NCBI GenBank assembly: GCA_003427395.1
Contig: BFEA01000178.1
Coordinates: 1,796,959-1,824,839, forward strand
Length of the DNA: 27,881 nucleotides
Direction of reading: 5' to 3'
Source of the DNA: Chara braunii
Taxonomy: Eukaryota > Streptophyta > Charophyceae > Charales > Characeae
The notes under the pieces were generated by a model. It was not told where the DNA came from and did no database searches. It saw only the letters and a program-made list of their open reading frames with translations. The number at the start of each line of letters is the position of its first letter. Position 1 is the first letter of the stretch. The position numbers and the translations under genes are program-made. Shown piece by piece: positions 18,031 to 27,881 of the stretch.

Positions 18031-18182
18031 AAATTTTAAATTTGTAAATGAAAGCGTTTTAGAAATTTTAGATTATGGCTGCCAGTAACATATATTTAAG
18101 ATGTGGTTCAATTTTGAGCTGACTCATAGCATTTAATTTAGACGTAGTTCAATCTTGCATTTACGATTTCTTGTACGTGTTT

Positions 18183-19060
18183 ACAGTGTGATTGCATTGA
18201 CTCTTCAATCCCCATTCCGTTTCTGCTTCACACAATGTCATGTAAAGTAAGTCCGACTCAATGCTTAGTGATATGTGAAGTTAATCGAAGTGTCATGCAG
18301 ACTTCGAGGTCATTCGTAACCTTGTCGTTTAGTGTCTCAAAGTTCGTTGTTCGAGTGAATTTCAATGTATAACAATGATATGCCTGTTACGTCTTTTAAG
18401 TAATTAAATATAAATTATCAAAGTGCAATGGAGTCGAAAATTATCGAAGTGGGTTGGAATTCATACTTAAACCATCTCGTTTACCGTGTGATTGCCTTTA
18501 CTTTTCGGTTGAGTTGCAATTTAAACAAGTCACACCGGTTACATCTTTTAAGTTAATACATAAATTATCGAAGTGCGACGAAATCCATACTTAAACCATC
18601 TCGTTTACCGTGTGATTGCCTTGATTGAGTTTGAATACAGCAAGTCACAATGTCATGTAAAATTGAGCAAGGTGTTATGAAATCGAGAGTTCAACATTGT
18701 TGTTTAGTGTCTCAATGCATTGAGTGTAACAGTTGAACTTCTCTTGAGTTTCTATACGTCTTTTAAGTTAGTACATAAATTATCGAAGTGCGACGGAATC
18801 CATACTTAAACCATCTCGTTACCGTGTGATTGCCTTGATTGAGTTTGAATACAGCAAGTCACAATGTCATGTAAAATTGAGCAAGGTGTTATGAAATCGA
18901 GAGTTTAACATTGTTGTTTAGTGTCTCAATGCATTGAGTGTAATAGTTTCTCTTAATTTTCCATTTTTGACAACTCCATGTTATTACATAACAACTCTTA
19001 AGTTAACTTACAAAACTTATGGAAGTACGTGATTGCCTTGCATCTCCGGTTGAATTTCAA
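18183..19060. repeat. Satellite-like tandem repeat (~210 bp unit)
   Basis: The landmark accgtgtgattgcc recurs at about 18183, 18483, 18607, 18821 and 19026. The two central copies (about 18549-18735 and 18764-18950) differ at only about five positions in ~188; the outer copies are shorter and diverged. Each full unit contains tcaatgcattga (a perfect 12-bp palindrome) and ttaaaccatctcg. No coding potential. The gradient from near-identical centre to decayed edges is what unequal crossing-over predicts. Confidence 0.8.
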
Positions 19061-19380
19061 TTTACGGCTTGCCAATTGCATTCTTCGGCTTCACTACTGA
19101 TATACTAGGTTTCATCCAAACCCAAAATATGGTGATTTTAACATGAAATTAATAGCCTGCGAGTACCAATTTAAAATATAATGTCATATTTTAACGAATA
19201 AAATGTTATATTTACATACATTTGGCAAACCACTGTGCAGTTACTAACATATAATAGGATTTAAGTCTTGAAAATGCAGTAAGATTTCGGGTCAGGTGGA
19301 CCACACGGGGCTGAGCTTTATTCATTGGCCCGACGAAAGTACATTTTCAAACTGTTTTTGTAATTGCGTCCAAGTTACCC
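19061..19380. other. Non-coding AT-rich stretch
   Basis: No ORF or repeat that I can support. Confidence 0.45.
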
Positions 19381-19450
19381 ACATATATATACATATATAT
19401 ATCTATTCTCTCTCTCGCTCGCTCGCTCGCTTGCCCGCTCTCTAACCACC
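19380..19450. repeat. (TA)n followed by CTCG/CTCT simple repeats
   Basis: acatatatatacatatatatat is followed by tctctctcgctcgctcgctcgc. Imperfect simple sequence. Confidence 0.8.
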
Positions 19451-19675
19451 TCTCTTTATTTAACTTCTCCCACTGGCCGAACTTCATGGCGATCCAACAC
19501 AAAGTGAAGTGAACGACAGCAACACCGTGCACAGTCACAACCGGAAACGTGGGCGACGAGCGGGGATGGTGCGGCAGGCACTCCATGGGTGACCCGGAAG
19601 GCGACATTCGCATGCACTGCGGAGTTGACGACAGTCGACAGTATGCAAAATGGGGAGCTTTCTTCCTCGCCGCTC

Positions 19676-19830
19676 GCGCACCCCCCCTCCTTCCTCGCCG
19701 CCCGCACACCCTCCTATTGCCTTCGCCATGTTCACACGCAACTAAGAGTCCGCACCCGCACACCCTCGCATCAGCACGCCCCGCACCCGCACACCCCTGC
19801 ACCCGCACCCTCTCGCCGGCGTGGCTTGCG
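19676..19830. repeat. CGCACCC-rich low-complexity tract
   Basis: Irregular repeats of cgcacccgcacacccc on the + strand give His/Pro-rich and Arg/Gly-rich spurious ORFs. Confidence 0.6.
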
Positions 19831-19973
19831 CCCACGCCCGAGCCGCCGCTCGTCACGCTGGGCACCTACCCATGGTATCATCCCATCACATAACGATGCC
19901 TGCCTCTTATCATCGTCATTGTCGTCTTCAACAGCCTCCCCCTTGCTTCAACTATTCATATGAAGATTGGCCA

Positions 19974-21662
19974 TTATCGTCGTGTGTAGGAGGCTCGTCC
20001 CTTCATCTGTCTCTCACTTCCCTTCGTTTTCATCGTCAGCCGTCGGTGGACCACTCCCGATCCAGTCGTGATTGGCGGCCTCAACAACATATTCAGCGCC
20101 GCATTGCGAGTGCACAGCACCCCGCAGTGCGGATACTCTCTCATCGTGATATGTGGCTTCCCCAGACGATCCAACACGATGTTCGTCGTATCAACGATGT
20201 GATGCCTCTAGTTAAAGGCGTAAGAGCCCGCAACAACGAGGGTGGGTTCTGCAGTGAGTGCAACGAAGTATCCTGCGTCGTAGTGCGAGCGATATTCGTC
20301 GCCACCCATTGGCATGATCCACATGCAAGCGCTTACAAGATAACGCAAACAATCTGCGAGTCTAGTCTGCCTATCGTGCTTCAACCTACCGTCGTCCGTC
20401 CACTGCCCACAGTGCAACGCACCCGTCCAGCAGTCCGCCACGCGAATGATTGTCGCCTCTTGCTATGCGGCCATGTCATCATCTTTAGGCCTGTCGACGA
20501 TTTTCAACCCCGCAAACCAAAGAGGCACGCCCATCTTCATCAGCAATGTGTAGTAGAGGAGCGTAGAGGAGACCACTCTCGACCATTCCAAGCCTTGCCA
20601 CAAAGCACGCGCGACGTCAGCGACGTAGTCCAAGGTGATGTAGGACTCCGCACGTGCGAAGCCATTCGATCTTGATGACGACTTGAAGATCCACCTGTGG
20701 ATTGCTCGCATCACGATTTTCTCGACAGCCCTCGCTTTCCGCAAAGCCAAATCGAGCTGCGTAGGGTCGTCGATCTTCGTGCGGTGGATATCAGCAGGCG
20801 GCATGATGAGCATGGACGACGACTAAACTCCCTAGTCCCCATTGACGATGGCGATGAAGTAATCCGTGCAGTCCGTAACCGCCTCCCTCAACGGTTTGCG
20901 GGGACCTTGACCCCAAAACGCGTTGCTATCTACCCACAATATCGACCTACGCTCCATATCATCCCCCGGGCCGTGCTTCTTCAACCTTTTTGAAGGGCGG
21001 TTATCGTCGTCATTGTCGCTCTCCCGCCTCCCATCCCCTCTGTCGTCTTCGTGGCGAACGTCCACTACCCTTCTCTCTTCCCCGCCACCATCTGACCCAG
21101 TCGCCCAGGGCTGATGTTCGTTGGGGGGGGCCATCCCTGTGACCCCACCCTCCCCGCCCCGCAAAGGGGACTTCGCCTTGCCCGTCCCCGAGCCGCCCGC
21201 CTGTTGCGTTGTCAGCTCTTCACGGGTTGGCGATGGAGACGTGACCTTCTTCCCCACCCGCCCTGCCCCAGCGAGCAGGATGATCGTATCACGAGCGGCG
21301 CTTGAAGCCACACCCCCTGCCGGGAGGACTGGCCTCGGCGACCGCCCCTCGTTGATCACTAACCCGCCTCCCTCTGGTGTCCTCACCTGGGCGACGATGG
21401 CAGCACTTCCGCCAGCTTGCTTTAATGCCACCACCAGCGCCCTCGGCACACCAGCCCGCCCGAAACCCAATCGCCCGCCCGCCTGCTGGCTTTGGACGCC
21501 CTCCACCGCCACATTAACCTCTTCTTCGTCGCCATCCGAGTTGTTATCAACTACGATCTTTGTTGCAGACTTCCTGAAGTGGCCCCGTCCTCTCTTGCCT
21601 TCCCCCCCCTCTCCTCCTCCGCTCTCTCTCCTCCCCCTCGTTGTCGTGTTCCGTTGCGGCAT
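19974..21662 (-). pseudogene. Second half of Myb/SANT-associated gene, interrupted by TAG codons
   Basis: Starting at ATG 21662, a Gly/Ser/Arg-rich linker (about 240 codons, ending in basic RPSKRLKKHGPGDD) leads to a conserved-looking region: SILWVDSNAFWGQGPRKPLR, TDCTDYFIAIVNGD, RKARAVEKIVMRAIHRWIFK, ESYITLDYVADVARALWQGL, LYYTLLMKMGVPLWFAGLKI, RLADCLRYLVSACMWIMPMG. One frame holds from 21662 to the TAA at 19974, interrupted by TAG at 20834-20832, 20825-20823, 20465-20463 and 20210-20208. Persistence of one frame through four stops shows nonsense decay, or recoded UAG, rather than chance. I recognise no domain; helices with W/Y/L pattern suggest a globular alpha protein. It lies just downstream of the Myb/SANT gene on the same strand and may be its C-terminal half. 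Confidence 0.55.
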
Positions 21663-22222
21663 GTGGACGACGGTGTGCGGTCTGCGACGCGAGAGAGCAC
21701 CCCGTAGATTGCACGTCTGGCAGAAAGGCTACGGGTAGACTGCGGCACGGAATGGCGGGCGCACCGCCCTTTTGTAGCTTTCGATGCACTCCAACAAAAC
21801 AAGGACAAGCGTCGCCGGACATGCTCCCTGTCCTTTCGTAAAATGCACGCGGACCTTCTTTACCCGACCAGTGCGTAGGCTCGCCCGTTGCCTGGGCCCG
21901 CGTCGACGCTCCAGCTCACCGTATTTTTCCCGCCATCACCCATGCGTCGTTCACAACTCCAGAGTTGCATGAAAAAGACAGCGCAGTGTGCCGCCTAGTC
22001 CCTCCAAGAAGACATACAGAAAGTTCCTCCAGCCATCTTGCATGCTGACCCGCGCAGTTGGGCCACGTACCCTTCCCACGCCCTTTAAATTCCGCATGAA
22101 TGTAACACCTCGTCCACCTCCTCTCCTTCCCAGTTGCCGCCCGACGCAACATCCATCCGATTGTCTAAACTGCAGCAAAGGGTGACAAGAAAAATAGACT
22201 AGCAGTACACACGAAGATGACC
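21663..22222 (-). other. Interval between the two minus-strand coding parts
   Basis: Upstream of 21662 the downstream frame meets a TAG at 21731-21729. The segment 22271-21951 is open in the same frame as the downstream part but shows no domain. It could be an intron, untranslated sequence or a shifted linker. Confidence 0.35.
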
Positions 22223-23314
22223 TCATGATCGTTTCCAAATCGCTTTCGCAATCTCCAACAGAGCGTTGCACATCATCAGGTTCGCCTGATCGGCCTTTTC
22301 GTAGTGCTGTCTATGGACGTCCACCTCCTGCTCGAGAATATCACACTGCCTCGTTAGAACCGAGCACTGCCGTTTGCTCGCAGAGTCCACTGTTGTCGCC
22401 ATCAGTTGCCCTTGCTTGTCCATGACGTCTGCGATCGCCTCAAAGGTTTGCTGTTTGACATTTTTACTTTTTCCGGCCCCTCCACTACTCCCGCCGGTAA
22501 ACGTTGAATCCCGCGTCGATCCCGCCTCGTCGTCCTGCCCCTCTCCACCCCCCTCGCTAGGCACCGACTCCTGCCGTCCGGCCGCAGAATCGCCCACCTG
22601 GACACCCCCCACCGCTCCCGTGTCCATCAGGTTGGCTGGATGGACGGTGTGATCTGCCTTTGTCATGGCCTCCATCTCCCAGTACACACGCTCATCCATC
22701 TGGAAGTCGAAATCTTTCTCCCTCCTTTGCGCAGGTGTCAAAGTGAAGAAATTCTCTTTCCCGGACAAACCCATGAATTTATGAATACGTTTGAACTGCT
22801 GATAGAGGTTGTCCCATTTCTTCCCGCAGTCGTCGGCCTTCCTGGTTGTCACCCCTGCCTTCACTAGCCTCTTCTCCACGTCATCCCACTTCCACGTCCG
22901 TGATTTCATCCGCATGTAGTTATGTCCAAGGCTCGCGAGATGCATGTCCTGGTCGCGTTTAGCTCGGACGAGAGCGATCATATGCTAGACCGACCAAAAC
23001 TCTCTCGTTTTGCTTCCCTCACCTGCGAACGTGTCTTCTGCAGCCTTCTTCGCCTTCCTCCCCGCGCGCGCTTCACTACACTTCTTCGGGGCAGACCGCA
23101 CTCCCCGTTTCCTCCCGACTGGACGGATGTCCATTTCGCTGTCCTCGTCTTCTTCGTCATGGTCGTTCGCACCGTCTTCACGTCCGCTATCTTCAGGCCC
23201 TCCATTGTCGTTTTCGGCGATTGTATCCATTACACCGACGTTCATCCTCACCACACCTTTCGTTATGCCGGACGTCGTTGACTGCCTCAAATGTCGCCAC
23301 TGATCTTCCCACAC
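22223..23314 (-). pseudogene. Myb/SANT-like (trihelix) DNA-binding protein, one nonsense codon
   Basis: From the GTG at 23314 (first ATG 22 codons further), an acidic N-terminus (EDGANDHDEEDEDSEMDIRP) and a basic patch (KKCSEARAGRKAKKAAEDTF) precede the domain. Its first Trp is in KTREFWSV, followed by TAG at 22987-22985 and, in the same frame, HMIALVRAKRDQD. Then come SRTWKWDDVEKRLVKAGVTT, ADDCGKKWDNLYQQFKRIHK and FFTLTPAQRREKDFDFQMDE. The three spaced Trp residues and KKWDNL are typical of trihelix/Myb-SANT-like domains, which bind DNA and often occur in Harbinger-type transposons and derived genes. A Ser/Gly linker and a C-terminal helix (NLMMCNALLEIAKAIWKRS) end at TGA 22225-22223. An intron ending at the TAG is possible but would be only about 38 nt, so a nonsense mutation is favoured. 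Confidence 0.7.
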
Positions 23315-23586
23315 CTGTTGTCCGACAACCTCTGTGGCCGACCACTCCTCCTCGTCTCCTTACCCGTCTGTCGGATTACCAGGCCTCGTCGATCTGCACG
23401 GTTGTGACCCGGTCGTCCTCGTCTTGGACGCAGCCACACCGACACTGCCAACAGCCCCCACCCGTGCTGAATTCGATCCACGATCGTAGGGTAGCCCACG
23501 CTAGCGTAAGTCGTCGTTTGGTGGAAGCCCACCCGTGCTCCCCGATAGCCTTGCATCAAAGCTTGTTGAAGCGAGACTGACCACAA
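23287..23586 (-). other. Possible 5' coding extension of the Myb/SANT gene
   Basis: A 99-codon frame (QGYRGARVGFHQTTTYASVG; YPTIVDRIQHGWGLLAVSVW) ends where the next frame begins to read EEEWSATEVVGQQ. It looks protein-like over its first 40 residues only. It could be an upstream exon or a shifted extension; there is no recognisable domain. Confidence 0.25.
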
Positions 23587-23589
23587 CTG

Positions 23590-24620
23590 TGCGTGAGACT
23601 GTGATGAACCAATTTTTGTTCTGCGCGATTTCCTGCGCGATGATAAGAGGGGTCTTTCGCATCGGGGAAAGTTAGGCCAATTACGGGAGGTAGGATCGAC
23701 GGGTAAATTGCATCGATGTCCTCACTTCTTTTTTTTTTCTCTTTTTGGTGCCGCTTCTTCCTTTTTTATGGTGATGGGCGAGCGCTGGGAAAATCCCTCG
23801 CCGACGATTGAGTGACCACGCCTCAGCGAGCGCGAAGAATAATGGTTGCCATAGCTTCTTTCTTGTTCTGCTGGGGGCGCAAGGAATTTTGGCGCGATTT
23901 GTGTGCGGGAATTTTCGTTTTTGAAATTTCAACTGATGTCAAGCCCCACGGGCTCTCGAAATTATTTTTCTCTCGGAATTTCCTTTTTGCAAGTAGACCC
24001 TAGGCTAGGAATTTAGGCTCCCTCTTAATTTTTGTTGCGCAACGCTTCTTGCTTGCACACGCTGCGCCTTGTCAGGATCTGGGCTCTGATTTCCATCCGC
24101 GCCTTAATCGTGCGTGTAACTGTAATCTTTGGCGGGTGTAATTATAATTGTACCCCTTCTTCTTGCTTTCCCCTTCTTCCCGCCTCTCCTTCTTCTTGTT
24201 GCTGTGTTTTGATTAGCCGACACGCTGCATGCTCAGATCGATGCGTGGAGAGTGGCTACGTCCCCCATGCGCGGCCTGGTCATGTAGCACGCAGGCACTT
24301 CCTTCCCTTCTTCCCCTTCTCAGTTCATGCAATCCTGCACTCTTCGCGCATGTATGCATGTTATAAATTCCGCAAGCGCGATTAGATAGCTCTCTTAAAA
24401 CTTTTTGGAGGCTCGAGGTTAGCGTGATCAGTGAGGGTCGACTAATGAGCGAAGTAAGAGGTGAGTGGATGTGGGAGTTGGACGACCCGACGAGCTGGTG
24501 CCAAGTGCGCGGGGTTGACGTGTAGGCCACAACGGACTGTGGCGCACGGGCGAACCTGATGGGCGCATGCGGACTAAGCGGGGTGACATTTTCGTTGGTG
24601 GATGCGAGACGACAGACTGT
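23590..24620. other. Non-coding interval upstream of the Myb/SANT gene
   Basis: Mixed composition with pyrimidine-rich stretches (23725-23770, 24160-24210, 24300-24325). There is no ORF with coding character and no clear TATA box for the minus-strand gene. Confidence 0.5.
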
Positions 24621-24627
24621 CCGCATC

Positions 24628-24820
<193 letters not shown>

Positions 24821-25230
24821 CGGGTGTGGGATTGCAATCTTCTTTGTCTTTTCTCAGTCCTTGTGTATGAAATTTTGGCTCCGGGCGAGACGCCCTTGTT
24901 TTGCATTTTGATATTTCTTTCGGCTTTGTGTGATGTACGGCTCAATCTCTATCCTCCCTCTTTCGCCCTTGCATTCGCTTGATGGGATGGGTCTGATGAT
25001 CTTGTAATACTTGAATAACCGTTGTTTTGCGTGTAATCCTGAATCATTCAATACTCGCAGCACTGGTCCATTCACACCCGGGTGATTGGTAGGAGAAAGA
25101 AATTGATTTTGTTACGATGTTTCGATGAATGTCTGGATGGTGATGAGACACCCCCCTGATGGCCACATAACTGCTTTCTGCTCAAGCAAGGTTGTGTGAA
25201 GGGTTGTTGCATGAACCTTCTTTTGCACAG
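24821..25230. other. Non-coding interval
   Basis: No gene seen. gtgattggtagg near 25083 resembles the start of the tandem repeat that follows. Confidence 0.4.
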
Positions 25231-25458
25231 GTGATTGGCTGATGGATCGACCCACAGCGGACCAACCCTGCGAGTCCCCGCATAAGTGCGATTTGACGAG
25301 CACGACTTACACGTGCACCCGCAAGGCCGGCCCTCAACCTCCAAGTGATTGGCTGATGACTCGACCCACAGCGAACCAACCCCGTGAGTCCCCACGTAAG
25401 TCCAATCTGACGAGCACGACTTACACGCGCACCCACGAGGCCGGCCCACAACCTCGAA
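25231..25458. repeat. Two-copy 114-bp tandem repeat
   Basis: Copies at 25231-25344 and 25345-25458 both begin gtgattggctgatg and contain gacgagcacgacttacacg and aggccggccc. They differ at roughly 15 positions. A partial, diverged third piece may lie at 25740-25780 (tacacgtgcgcctccaaaggccagcc). Confidence 0.8.
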
Positions 25459-25821
25459 GGGACTTAGCACGACGGATCTAGATGTGAATGATGGAATCCC
25501 TATCTACGATACGGGTCGGGACAAATTAAGGACCCGACGCCCTCAAACATACACGGATCGATGAGTGTGTATGCTTTGTGCCAAACCAGAACGGAACGAG
25601 ATTGATAGCCTGAGGGAATTGGTTGCATGACTAAGTCGATACGCTGACGGATCACTCCTTGGTTATTTGCGCAGTTTAGGATCTGATCCGCCGGCCCTTG
25701 CGCACACACGTGTAAGACAGCGGCCGCCCACGGACAAGCCGTCTACACGTGCGCCTCCAAAGGCCAGCCACGATCTCGTCCCGTAGAAAGATGTGTGTGC
25801 AGGAATTCGGTTGAATGAGAC
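25459..25821. other. Non-coding interval before the 25822 ORF
   Basis: No ORF of note. It could be 5' untranslated or regulatory sequence of the following ORF; I see no clear TATA box. Confidence 0.4.
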
Positions 25822-26373
25822 ATGGCGATAGATTCCCCTTTCTGGATCACCGATCGCGAAAGCCTGAGGGACCCAGAATACCGAGCATATTGGGAGAGGA
25901 AACAAATCCACCGACAGCGAATTCGACAACATCGCCACCTACGGAACCCTGGGTACCTTGAGTACCCCTGCCGAACTGAAAATGAGCGACTGTGTAGGGG
26001 CGACTTCCAACCGGAAATCAACCGGGACTCACGGACTCCCGATTATCCCGACAGCCAAAAGCAACAATATCTTCTAACCCCAAGCTTCGTGGCCATTACC
26101 ACTGATTTCCCTCCCTACTATACCGTCCTCCCCTACCGCCGGTTACTGGTGGTCCCCTGGGATTCCATAGCCCGGTTCTGGCCCCGTCCGCCGTGCTTGG
26201 AGTGTCGGCAGCCCGACGAGCATCGCCAGGCGAGGGTCGCGCAACAAGCCGAACCCAGGGCCGAGCGACGAGAATCCAGCTCATCTTCGTCGGACCCCGA
26301 GATGAGCAACGGTCGGCAGCGGTACGAGCACTCCCACGGAGACATCCGTAGCACCCCACCTCGGCCCAGTTAG
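25822..26373 (+). CDS. Hypothetical protein, 183 aa
   Basis: A proper ATG (25822) opens a 183-codon frame ending in TAG. The N-terminal half is rich in Arg, Tyr, Glu and Pro (SLRDPEYRAYWERKQIHRQR; PGYLEYPCRTENERLCRGDF). A central hydrophobic stretch (TTDFPPYYTVLPYRRLLVVP) precedes a CxxC (PPCLECRQPDEH) and a Ser-rich tail (RRESSSSSSDPEM). No family recognised; gag-like or transposon-derived origin is possible given Arg/Pro richness and repeat surroundings. Coding status rests on length, ATG and amino-acid composition only. Confidence 0.4.
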   Translation: MAIDSPFWITDRESLRDPEYRAYWERKQIHRQRIRQHRHLRNPGYLEYPCRTENERLCRGDFQPEINRDSRTPDYPDSQKQQYLLTPSFVAITTDFPPYYTVLPYRRLLVVPWDSIARFWPRPPCLECRQPDEHRQARVAQQAEPRAERRESSSSSSDPEMSNGRQRYEHSHGDIRSTPPRPS

Positions 26374-27066
26374 CACGATCGGTCGTCGCCCCAACTCTGA
26401 GCAAGAAGACACTTGCACTCCTACCCCTGAAACTTGCCACAAGAGATCATAGTTCCGACCTGGGGCGCCACCCCAAATTCCCAAAAATCCTTGGCACACC
26501 CCTTTTCGCACTTCCGGGCCCCCATCCCACTCCGATTAGGAAGTCGCACCGGGCGTGAGGTTGGGCGTCACAAGACGTCGTCACAGCTACCCGGCCTCAG
26601 ATCGAAGCTGAGGTCGACCGCCCTTGTGTCGTATCCTGCCGGTGCACGTTCCTCCAGAAGATCGATGTACGTCGGTGTCGGTGGATGTGTGAAGTGCTGG
26701 GTCCCCATCCAATCTTGCGTGGAACCTCTGCCCAACGGAACCGTGGCGGACGGAGGATCATCGGCTTCGTCGTCCGTCGAAGGCAACGGTGTCTTCCACG
26801 AAGGCAGGTGGCTGTACATCGCAGGGTCGTACGGCCGCCTGCCTCCTTCCGCACACTACAGACGCATTGTTGATGACACCCCCCCCCAACCCCCCCCCAA
26901 CCCCCCCCCCGGGACGTTGTTCATCTTCGTCGATGCCTTCTTCGACGATCGCGGCATCACTCTTCAACGACGACCACGCCTGACAAAACAGACATTCAAA
27001 ACGACAACGACGACTAGCAGCACAACGACGAGCAGCAGCAGAGGCCGCCTGTGAAACAGGTCAGCC
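26374..27066. other. Interval with only low-complexity open frames
   Basis: Frames on both strands are open (for example + 26434-27054 from a TTG), but their content is Pro, Thr or Ser runs created by the C-run tract and the acgacg repeats near 27000-27045. I do not support a gene here. Confidence 0.45.
26878..26910 (-). repeat. C-run tract (G-quadruplex candidate on minus strand)
   Basis: Three C-runs of 8-10 separated by aa. The complementary strand can form a quadruplex. Confidence 0.8.
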
Positions 27067-27507
27067 ATGAACTGCAGGGAAAACAAACTCCGCCACTGGC
27101 TGAGGCGACACGTGCAAACACACTGGCAGGACGCACATGATGAGAGGACGCATTTGTGCATGCGGGGACGTTGTGAGGACGGCTGCGACTTCGTAAACAT
27201 GACCGTTGTGGAGCCCGCCAGCAGCTCAACAGCCCGAGACAAGCTGGCCGAATATGGTACAAGGGCCGCCCAGAGGACGAACACGGCCGTCGGCCGAATC
27301 GCTGCCAATGGTAAGTTCGCGGAGGCCATTGGAGAACGTCCAAGTGCTGGAGGAGGCGGGGGGGGTGGGGTTTGGGGGCGTGATCTCCGTGTGCAGGCCG
27401 GTGGACCAAGAATGGACCACCTCGTGTCTCCAATTCCCGTTGTGGAGTCGCCGCCGGCCCGTGACTCGTGGATCCTCGGGCTCCGAAGGACCTCGCAAGG
27501 TCCTTAG
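27067..27507 (+). CDS. Possible exon / hypothetical ORF, 146 aa
   Basis: ATG 27067 opens MNCRENKLRHWLRRHVQTHW, followed by a Cys/His-rich region (ERTHLCMRGRCEDGCDFVNM) and a helical-looking ARDKLAEYGTRAAQRTNT. At 27311 a strong donor consensus GTAAGT follows CCAATG, immediately before the G-run tract, so the credible coding part may be 27067-27310 with an intron after it. The CxxxxCxxxC spacing might bind metal. No family recognised. Confidence 0.3.
   Translation: MNCRENKLRHWLRRHVQTHWQDAHDERTHLCMRGRCEDGCDFVNMTVVEPASSSTARDKLAEYGTRAAQRTNTAVGRIAANGKFAEAIGERPSAGGGGGGGVWGRDLRVQAGGPRMDHLVSPIPVVESPPARDSWILGLRRTSQGP
27349..27380 (+). repeat. G-run tract
   Basis: ggaggcggggggggtggggtttgggggcg shares the ggggtttgggg core with 12984-13044. 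Confidence 0.75.
27487..27507. repeat. Short hairpin (AAGGACC / GGTCCTT)
   Basis: aaggacctcgcaaggtcctt has 8-base arms around a 4-base loop. The ggtcctta end recurs in the foldback at 27666-27793. Confidence 0.6.
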
Positions 27508-27555
27508 GGCTCCAGGACGATTCCGCTGGGAAATCCTGGGAGCCGGAGGATTCAT

Positions 27556-27600
27556 CCTCGGAGCATTTTCACATTTTTTTTGGGAAAATCGGCTCCGAGG
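27556..27600. repeat. 45-bp hairpin (CCTCGGAGC / GCTCCGAGG)
   Basis: cctcggagcattttc pairs with gaaaatcggctccgagg, giving 15 pairs with a 2-base bulge around a T-rich loop. Confidence 0.7.
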
Positions 27601-27665
27601 ACGGGTGTAACGATGACAAATTCCTCGAAATCTCGTCCCCGAGGAGTGTCTAACAGAGATAAGGT

Positions 27666-27793
27666 TAAGGGCCTCACTGCACTACTCTTGAAATGCACAA
27701 AAGACAAAAATAATGTGGCTGTATCTTTCCATGTTCTAGGGGAAGATTCACTCTCGTTTTGCACCTTTCAAGAGTAGTGCAGCGAGGTCCTTA
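27666..27793. repeat. 128-bp foldback with 28-bp inverted ends
   Basis: 27666-27693 (taagggcctcactgcactac then tcttgaaa) and the reverse complement of 27766-27793 match at 26 of 28 positions. Pairing extends into tgcacaaaa/ttttgca, and a smaller internal stem (tctttcc with ggggaaga) is present. It could be a miniature element or a precursor of a small RNA. Confidence 0.7.
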
Positions 27794-27881
27794 GCAAGGC
27801 CGCTGTTTTCCTCAAAGGACGTGAAATTCCTTTCTTAGGAGAAAACGCTTTCAGTTTCATAGGTACGAAGAAGAAGCGGGG

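Noticed and set aside
19821-20675. 284-codon plus-strand frame
   Set aside because: Antisense of the minus-strand reading, which has more protein-like composition and a single frame over 1.7 kb.
21121-21738. 205-codon Pro/Ser-rich plus-strand frame
   Set aside because: Antisense of the Gly/Glu-rich linker; composition explained by GC-rich codons.
22985-23025. Mini-intron CAG|GTGAGG ... GGTCTAG removing the TAG
   Set aside because: It would be about 38 nt, below usual intron size, and would delete the first conserved Trp of the Myb/SANT domain.
25231-25800. Long terminal repeat of a retrotransposon
   Set aside because: I found no TG...CA-bounded direct repeat pair, primer-binding site or reverse transcriptase in the window.

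Overview
This is a eukaryotic, repeat-dense, gene-poor window. It has long microsatellites, diverged tandem repeats, foldback structures and several decayed transposon-like coding relics, and no bacterial operon architecture. The families present (DUF7869/DDE-like proteins, a Ulp1 protease, a Myb/SANT trihelix protein) suit a large plant or algal genome. My best guess is a charophyte such as Chara, but this is an impression and is not proven by the sequence. The assembly has two visible defects: one N at 2786, and an intact Nextera mate-pair junction adapter at 4410-4447 inside a coding relic.

Layout: 1-1960 is a tandem array coding a 43-residue Ala-rich repeat, interspersed with 33-bp palindromes. 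2058-7916 (+) is a large degraded coding unit: an unknown N-terminal domain, an acidic/basic linker, a ParB-like domain, a linker, a DNA-methyltransferase-like region with beta-class motif order (IV before I), then a 479-codon unknown reading frame with a charged tail. After a microsatellite cluster (8000-8560) comes a well-preserved Ulp1/C48-type cysteine protease (8605-9468, +). 9600-9910 holds short tandem repeats. 10401-11571 and 13345-16048 (+) are two different decayed DUF7869-type transposase-like genes. The first is flanked by oppositely oriented copies of the motif TATAGGACTATA, on the right at roughly 120-bp spacing.

16140-16510 is a cluster of short GC-rich palindromes, 16517-16773 a MITE-like foldback, 17085-18030 an unrecognised broken gene, and 18183-19060 a ~210-bp satellite-like tandem repeat. 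19974-23314 (-) carries a Myb/SANT-like DNA-binding pseudogene followed by a second reading frame; all five of their internal interruptions that I resolved are TAG. 23590-25230 is non-coding with a (GA)n tract, 25231-25458 is a two-copy 114-bp tandem repeat, and 25822-27510 has two weak hypothetical ORFs and G/C runs. 27480-27793 contains three hairpins, the largest a 128-bp foldback.

The most interesting signal is the co-linear ParB-like, methyltransferase-like and Ulp1-like series on one strand in a eukaryotic repeat context. ParB plus N4/N6 methylase is a combination familiar from phages and bacteria, and Ulp1 proteases are recurrent passengers of eukaryotic DNA transposons. Their combination here suggests a large mobile element or a captured viral/phage-like module. 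The methylase motifs are degenerate and the reading frame is broken, so this copy is probably dead apart from, possibly, the protease.
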